Source: Dromiciops gliroides (Eukaryota; Chordata; Mammalia; Microbiotheria; Microbiotheriidae). From it: 64,000 bases of DNA. Location: assembly GCF_019393635.1 (NCBI RefSeq), contig NC_057867.1, positions 62,503,492-62,567,491 of the forward strand, given 5' to 3'. Made by a program: the position numbers and the translations under genes. The notes beneath the pieces are model-generated. The model was given only the letters and a program-made list of their open reading frames with translations. It ran no database searches and was not told the origin of the DNA. This document shows, piece after piece, positions 57,801 to 64,000 of this stretch (its first letter is position 1; each line of letters starts with the position of its first letter).

Positions 57801-60779
57801 CCCCTTTCATTTTTGATACTGGTAATTTGGTTTTCTTCTTTCTTTTTTTTTTAATCAAATTAACCAGTGGTTTATCTATTTTATTGTTTTTTTCATAAAA
57901 CCAGCTCTTAGTTTTATTGATTAATTCTATAGATTTCTTGCTTTTAATTTTATTAATTTTCCTTTAATTTTCAGGATTTCTAATTTAGTATTTAATTGGG
58001 GATTTCTAATTTGTTCTTTTTCTAGCTTTTTAAGTTGCATGCCCAATGCATTGATCTCCTCTTTCTTTTTTTTATTCATGTAAGCATTTAGAGCTATAAA
58101 ATTTCCCCTAAACACTGCTTTGGCTGTATCCCATAGATTTTGGTATGTTGTCTCATTATTGTCATTCTCTTGGATAAAGTTATTGATTGTTTCTATGATT
58201 TGTTGTTTGACCCACTCATTCTTTAGAATGAAATTATTTCGTTTCCAATTGATTTTCAGTCTACCTTTCCATGGCTCTTTATTACATGTAATTTTTATTG
58301 TATCATTATCTGAGAAGGATGCATTTACTATTTCTGCCTTTCTACATTTGACTGTGATGTTTTTGTGTCCTAATACATGGTCAGTTTTTGAAAATGTGCC
58401 ATGTACTGCTGAGAAAAAGGTATATTCCTTTCTATCCCCATTCAGTTTTCTCCAGACATCTATCATGTCTAACTTTTCTAGTATTCTATTCACCTCTTTC
58501 ACTTCTTTCTTATTTATTTTGTGGCTAGATTTTTCTAATTCTGAGAGGGGAAGATTCAGATCCCCCACTAGTATAGTATTACTGTCTATTTCCTCTCATA
58601 ACTCATTTAACTTCTCCCCTAAGAATTTAGTTGCAGGGCAACTAGGTGCCACAGTGGATAGAGCGCTGGCCCTGTATTCAGGAGGACCTGGGTTCATATC
58701 TGGCCTCAGACACTTGACCCTGGGCAAGTCACTTAACCCCAATTGCCTCATCAAAAAAAAAATTTGGTTGCTATACCACTTGGTGTATACATGTTTAATA
58801 TTGATATTACTTCATTATCTATAGTACCTTTCAGCAAGATGTAGTTCCTTCCTTATCTCTTTTAATTATACCTATTTTTTCCTTTGCTTTGTCTGAGATA
58901 AGGATTGCTAGCCCTGCTTTTTTTACTTTAGCTGAAGCATAATATATTCTGCTCCAGCCTTTTACATTTACTCTGTGTGTATCTCTCTGCTTCAGATGCT
59001 GTAATCTCCTTGCTAATATCTTGCTAATATCTTATTTAAGATTTTAGCATCAATATTTATTAGGGAAATTGGTCTATAATTTCCTTTCTCCGTTTTTGCT
59101 CTTCTTTAGATGTATTTCTTGTAAACAGCATATTGTAGGATTCTGATTTTTAATCCACTATGCAATTCACTTCTGTTTTATGGCAGAGTTCATCCCATTC
59201 ACAGTCACAGTTATTATTACTAGCTGGCTATTCCCCTCCATTCTATTTACCCCCTTTGTACTTTCCCCCCCTTTTACCCTATTCCTCCTCACCAATGTCT
59301 TGCTTCTTACCCCTGCCTCCCCCAATCTGTCCTCCCTTTTTATCACCCCCCTCCCTTTTCTTACCCTTTTCTCCCTTGCTTTTGCCCTCCCTTCTCAGTC
59401 CCCCCTTTCCCCTTACCCTTTTACTTCCCTAAAGAACAAGCTAAGTTACTTTATCCAAATGAATGTATATGTTATTCCCTCTTTGAATCAAATCTAGTGA
59501 GAGTAGGGTTGAAACAATGTTCACCCCTCCCTTCTTTCCCTCTATTGTAATAGTTTTTTTCACCTTTTCATATGATGTAATTCACCCCATTCCACCTCCC
59601 CTTTCCTCTTCTCCCCATAAACTCCTTTTTTAACCTCTTCATTTTCTTGATATCATCACATCAAAGACAGTTTATATTTATACCCTCTGTGTATAATCCT
59701 TCTGTCTGCCCAAATACATATGCAATTCTCAAGAGTTATAAGTATTACCTTCCCATGTAGAGATGTAAATAGTTTAACCTTATTGAGTAACTTTTCCCCC
59801 TGTTTACCTTTTTAAACTTCTCTTGAGTCTTGTATGTTAAGATCAAATTTTTTTTAAGGCATTGTTTTCTTCAGTGAGATTATGCACCTTTTTTTTCCAT
59901 TTGGCCAGATGAATTTTTTAAGGAATTGTTTTCTACAGTCAATCATTGTGCTTCCTTTTCCAAGCTGCCAATTCTTTTTTCATAATTTTCTTGTGTTGTT
60001 TTCATTTCTCTCCCTATTTCTCTCGATTGATTTTTAAAATCCTTTTTGAGCTCTTCCAAGAAGGCTTTTTTTTTCTTGAGACCAATTCATCTTCCCTCTT
60101 GAGACTTCACATGTGGGCAGTTTAGGAGTACTGTCTTCATCTGAGTTTGTGTTTGCTTCTTCCCTGTCAATACAGAAGCTCTCAATGGTGAGAGCTCTTT
60201 TTTGTTTCTTACTCATACTGCATCTTTTTTTTTTTTTAAGTTGAGGTCTGCTCTGGGGGCACCAGGGTCCCTGTTTCAAGCTTCTTGTGCTGGGGTATAG
60301 GGGCTGTGTCACTGGCTTTCTACACCGAGGCCTCTATGATTTGTGGATTTCTCCCCGCCCTGGCCTTGCTGGCTGCACACTGGGATTGGTAGGCCTGGTC
60401 ACACCTGTCCTATGGGTGGCCGTCCAGCTGGCAACCTGCCCTCCTGGCTTGTGCAGGTGGGTTTCGCCACTGTCCTGCGTCACCAGCTTGTTGAGCCAGG
60501 GTCCAGGGGCTTCAGTTGCTCTGCTGTGGCCCATAGCTTCCTGCTGATTGACCCGATCCCCTTGGCACTGCGCTGCCCTTTTGCCCAAGTGAGACCGACC
60601 TTTCCTGAAGTCTTCGAAATTATCTCTGCTTGGAAGACTATGTCTCTCTGTCTCTTTGTAGGTTCTGTAGTTTCAGAATCCGTCTAGAGGCTTGATTTAA
60701 TGTTTTTTTTGAGGGAATAGAAGGAGAGCTCAGGCGATTTGCTGGCTACTCTCTGCCATCTTGGCTCCACCCCCCCCCC
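54811..60779 (-). mobile_element. Near-full-length L1, minus strand
   Basis: From a T-run at 54811 (3' end) to the 5' UTR start at about 60779 (reverse reads ggtggagccaagatggcaga). Parts on the L1 strand: 5' UTR 60779-60240; the start of ORF1 (MSKKQKRALTIESFC…) from about 60217 down to about 59800, much shorter than a normal ORF1; ORF2 from about 59750 to 55160. In ORF2, the endonuclease part ends with 58568-57927 (MGDLNLPLSELEKS), RT carries [13 protein letters not shown] at 57365-57709 and the catalytic FADD in [12 protein letters not shown] at 56847-57353, and the C-terminal domain is at 56582-55303. At least five breaks separate the open frames, so it is inactive. A SINE lies at 58635 and an internal duplicate at 59036. 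Target duplication agcatttct (54802-54810 and 60780-60788). Confidence 0.93.
58635..58760 (+). mobile_element. Short SINE with internal deletion, in L1
   Basis: Lacks the 'acttactagctgtgtg' segment found in the other copies. Flanked by aatttagttgc (58624-58634) and aatttggttgc (58761-58771), one mismatch. Confidence 0.93.
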
Positions 60780-60788
60780 AGCATTTCT

Positions 60789-61860
60789 GATGAAAAGATT
60801 GGAGCTAAATAGAAAATTTGAAATGCACAGGAATCAAAAGAAAGATGACTAAAAAAAAAGCCTGGACACTGTATTTCAATAAAGCACCAGTGAAAGCTTT
60901 CCAGATCTATTAGAACCAGAGGACAAGGTAAGTGAAGATATAGAAAGAATCTACCTCCTGAAAAAACAAACAAACTCCAAAAGGAACAGTCCAGGATTAG
61001 CCAAGATCTGGCGCTCCCATATCAAATAAAAAATACTGCAGAACTCCAGAAAGATGTAGTTCAGGTACCAGAGAACCACAGTCAGAATCACACAAGACCT
61101 GGAAGCTTCTTTATAAACCAGGGTTCTTGGAATATGATATTCCAAAAGACAAAGCAGATAGGCTTACAACAAAAAACTACTTACTTGGCCTGCAAAGTTG
61201 AGTATATATATTCCTACAGGGGACAAAAACAGCTCTTTAATGGAATAAATAGCTCTCAAGCATTCCTAATGAAAAGACCAGAGCGGAGTGAAAACCTTGA
61301 AATGCAATTACAAGACTCAAGAGAAACCCAGAATGGTAATTGGAAAGGGCTATATGATAATATAGTACTAACATTCTAATGGGGGGAAGGAAGCAAGTGA
61401 CCCTTCAGAACTTAAATGTCTTTAAAAAGGAAGGATATACCAAGAAGAAAATAGCTACAAATAAAGCAAGCTTCCTGATCCTGAATGGGAGATTTACAGG
61501 GGAAAGGGGGAGAAAGAACTAGAATCTAAGAGAGCTCTATAATTGCTTAAACAATTTGGAAATGATGGAAATATAATGGTAGATTATTATGCCATAAGAG
61601 ACAATTTCAGAAAAACCTAGAGTGTGAACTGATGCAGAGTAAACAAAAGCAGGAGAACATTTTATACAAGGACAACATTGTAAAGAAAAATAGCTTTGAA
61701 AGACTCGAGATCTCTGATCAGTGCAATAACCAACCATGTCTCCAGAGGACCTGTGCTGAAGCATGTTACCCTTTTCCTGACAGAGAGGTGATGCTCTGAA
61801 GGTATAGAAAGAGACATACATTTTGGGACATTGCTACTGTGTGGATTTGTTTTGCTTTAC
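60789..61860 (+). mobile_element. HAL1-like copy 2 remainder and copy 3
   Basis: 60789-60835 continues copy 2 ('gatgaaaagattggagctaa'). From about 60840 ORF1-like blocks already seen at 54430-54530 appear again ('gcctggacactgtatttcaa', 'accagaggacaaggtaag'), so this is a third copy. It reaches a 3' region with 'aagcattcctaatgaaaaga' at 61260 and 'aaccaaccatgtctccagag' at 61727, ending near 61860. Confidence 0.5.
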
Positions 61861-61967
61861 TATGTTACAAGGTGGGTAGGTTTGGGAGAAAGGTCAGTAG
61901 CAACAGCGAGGTGGCTTTTTGAGGCTGGATATTTCAAGAGGCTTCCAAAGTGGTCAGATAGGACTGA

Positions 61968-62215
61968 AACAGCTAGGTAGCTCAGTGAATAGAGCACTGG
62001 GCCTGGAATCAGGAAGACCTGAGTTCAAATCTGGCCTCAGACACTTATTAGCTATGTGACCCTAGGCGAGTCACTTCAGCTCTGTTTGCCTAAATCCACT
62101 GGAGAAGGAAATGGCAAACCACTCCAGTATCCTTGCCAAGAAAACCCCATGAACAGTCTGGTCCATGGAGTCATAGAGTCTGATGCAAGCAAATGGCTGA
62201 ACAAGAAGACTACAA
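61968..62215 (+). mobile_element. RTE-tailed SINE
   Basis: 'aacagctaggtagctcagtg', 'tgggcctggaatcaggaaga', then tail 'actggagaaggaaatggcaa', 'ccactccagtatccttgcca', 'agaaaaccccatgaacag' and 'tggctgaacaagaag'. The tail is the most BovB-like in the window: translated it reads GKPLQYPCQENPM. 62220-63380 has no recognised element. Confidence 0.9.
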
Positions 62216-63381
62216 ACATACCTGGCCTTATTTCACACTTCTGTTGAAAGAGAACCACGCAAGGATGATGATTAAAGATATTGACATTTCTTAAAAATCC
62301 TGTATCTAGAAAGGTAGAGAATCAAGTAAGTTAGGGTGAGTTAAGAGCCTGGCAGAGTTCATTGTTTAAGCTTCTTTACTATACCAGTCCAAGTGTTCTG
62401 TATAAAAATTTTGATCTGGTAGCCATAACCCCAAGTTTCTGCAAGTATAAAAAGAAGCAGTTACTTGTAGCAAAGCTTAATGTAAAGAGAGCTGCCTAAA
62501 TTGTCATATGGAAGGGAAAGCCATACAGTCACCATGGTATCTTTGCATTAATATGGTAATAAAGAGAAAGAGTTGTTGATTTTGCTGACACATTTGGAAA
62601 TATTATAAATGTGCCACGGGGCTGTCAGCCCAATGGCATTTTGTGTAGTGGATCCCTGCATATTTCAGGTTCCACTGAAGGTGTGTGGAAATGATATGTA
62701 GAAAGAGAGCTCAGAATCTGTGCTGTTGGCTCTGATTAAGGGTAAGTTAACCAAAAAGGCCATTTCGTGAGATCTGGAATAGAGACCTCTCTTTCTACTC
62801 CTGACTGGACTTTTCTGGTAATCCCATACAACTGTCTACATTGTGACAGACAGGAAAGTAGGGCTAAATAATGGTGACTAGTTCTCACTTGGTGAAGGTA
62901 GTGAAGTATCCCTTCCTATTAGAGATCTAGCAAACTACCCACACACACACTTCTGGTCACCTATTAGTGACTCATTATAATTATATCCCAGGGAATTTCA
63001 GCAGCACTTGAGCATCTCTACATTTAAGCACCCACATTGCTTCCAGACTACATGTTCCCATAAGAGAAGTCTAGAATTTTGCCTTGGGTGGATCTGTGTG
63101 ATCTTTAGTTGCCCAATGGGTACAGGCTTAGGCTGCCACCTAATTCAGGAGACATTCAGTGCAGCAGATAGGTTCCATCCTTTCACCCAGGGTTTATACA
63201 CTACTTTAGGTGAAGAGCTAGTTCACACCATAGCATCAGGACCCCTCTGCTAGGGTATCAGTGGTCCTGGGATGGGGTCAGGTAAGGGACAGCAGCTGGG
63301 AAACACAGAGCTAATTCATTCCTCTGCCATCTCTGGGCTTATAGTAGACATACTGGAGATGGCTTTGGGATATTATTTTTA

Positions 63382-63526
63382 TTTATTTATTTGTTTGTTT
63401 TTCTTTTTCTTTTTTTGTTTTTGTTTTTGCCAGGCAGTAAGGGTTAAGTGACGTGCCCAGGGTCACACAGCTAGTAAGTGTCAAGTATCTGAGGCCAGTA
63501 CCCTATACACTGTACCACCTAGCTGC
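63382..63526 (-). mobile_element. Short SINE with internal deletion, minus strand
   Basis: A T-rich tail, 'gtgcccagggtcacacagct', then a jump from 'tctgaggccag' to 'taccctatacactg', missing the B-box part. Flanked by ttgggatattattt on both sides. Confidence 0.92.
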
Positions 63527-63649
63527 CTCTTGGGATATTATTTATAATATTGGGATAACTCCCAAAGCCTCTTTGAGATACATTAACAATAAACAATCCT
63601 AAAATTCCTGTATTCAACCATAATCAATTATTCTATCTCTCCCTTTTTC

Positions 63650-64000
63650 CTTTCTCCCTGCTGTCCTTTCTCCCTCCCCTCACAGTAAACTCCGGTAGCC
63701 CCCATTGCCTTTAGAATCAAATTTAAACTCCTCTGTTTGGCTTTAAAAGCCTTTTCCAACCTGCCTCTACTACTTCCCTTTTCAACCTTGTTATATATTA
63801 CTCCCCTTCCTACTTCAGTCCAGCCAGATTGGCCTTGCTATTCCACATATAACATCCTATCTCCTTTTTCTGTGCCATTTTCACTGCCTGCACCCAGGCC
63901 TTGAATGTACTCCCTCCTCACCTCCACCTCTTAGAATCATCTCTTTCCTTCAAAAACACAGCTCAGATGCTACCTTCTACCTTAAGCCCCCTTCCTTTGC
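63650..64000 (+). mobile_element. L2 LINE 3' region, runs off the window
   Basis: 'cctctgtttggctttaaaag', 'ccttttccaacctgcctcta', 'tactccccttcctacttcag', 'acccaggccttgaatgtact' and 'ccctcctcacctccacctct' are in the L2 order. Confidence 0.85.

Noticed and set aside
58120-58824. 234-codon + strand open frame
   Set aside because: It is the antisense of L1 ORF2 endonuclease-region sequence running into a SINE.

Overview
The window looks like marsupial (metatherian) genomic DNA. The basis is repeat content: many copies of a short tRNA-headed SINE with a 'ggcagctaggtgg' start and a B-box of the type GTTCAAATCC, a longer relative with an RTE/BovB-like tail, marsupial-type L1 copies, and a deep layer of MIR, L2 and L3/CR1 fossils. 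I cannot place the species more precisely. Only one functional protein-coding gene is recognisable: the 5' part of MTM1 (myotubularin, a phosphatidylinositol 3-phosphate phosphatase) on the + strand. MTM1 is X-linked in humans (Xq28), so an X location is likely here too (inference).

Layout. 1-11,100 is upstream intergenic DNA: an L3/CR1 LINE, several L1 3' fragments, a processed pseudogene of the cilium gene CFAP410 (C21orf2) on the - strand lying between the halves of a hAT-like element, a doubtful LTR-like stretch and an L2. 11,150-11,870 is a GC-rich promoter with two ZNF143/STAF-type sites, a CCAAT box, an E-box and a GC box, and probably holds non-coding MTM1 exon 1. About 32 kb of intron 1 follows, packed with SINEs, an ancient mammal-wide repeat present in several copies, nested L1s, a probable solo LTR inside an L1, and a 0.58-kb duplicated segment.

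Coding exons 2, 3 and 4 lie at 43,659-43,722, 47,330-47,402 and 49,740-49,834. They are 63 coding nt, 73 nt and 95 nt, join in frame and give the first 77 codons, ending inside the GRAM (PH-GRAM) domain. Splice signals are canonical. 49,835-64,000 is the start of intron 4. I found no exon 5 there; it holds HAL1/L1-ORF1-like elements and a near-full-length antisense L1 of about 6 kb.

Most of the window is therefore one gene's promoter and introns with a transposon stratigraphy. The most interesting points are the CFAP410 retrocopy, the duplication dated by a SINE present in only one copy, an 80-bp mariner-type palindrome that could form a miRNA-like hairpin, one target site apparently used twice (SINE then L1), a displaced internal duplication inside the big L1, paired ZNF143 motifs at the promoter, and a repeat-free block in intron 2 that may be a conserved non-coding element. 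I saw no prokaryotic-type system, CRISPR array, tRNA gene or rRNA gene.
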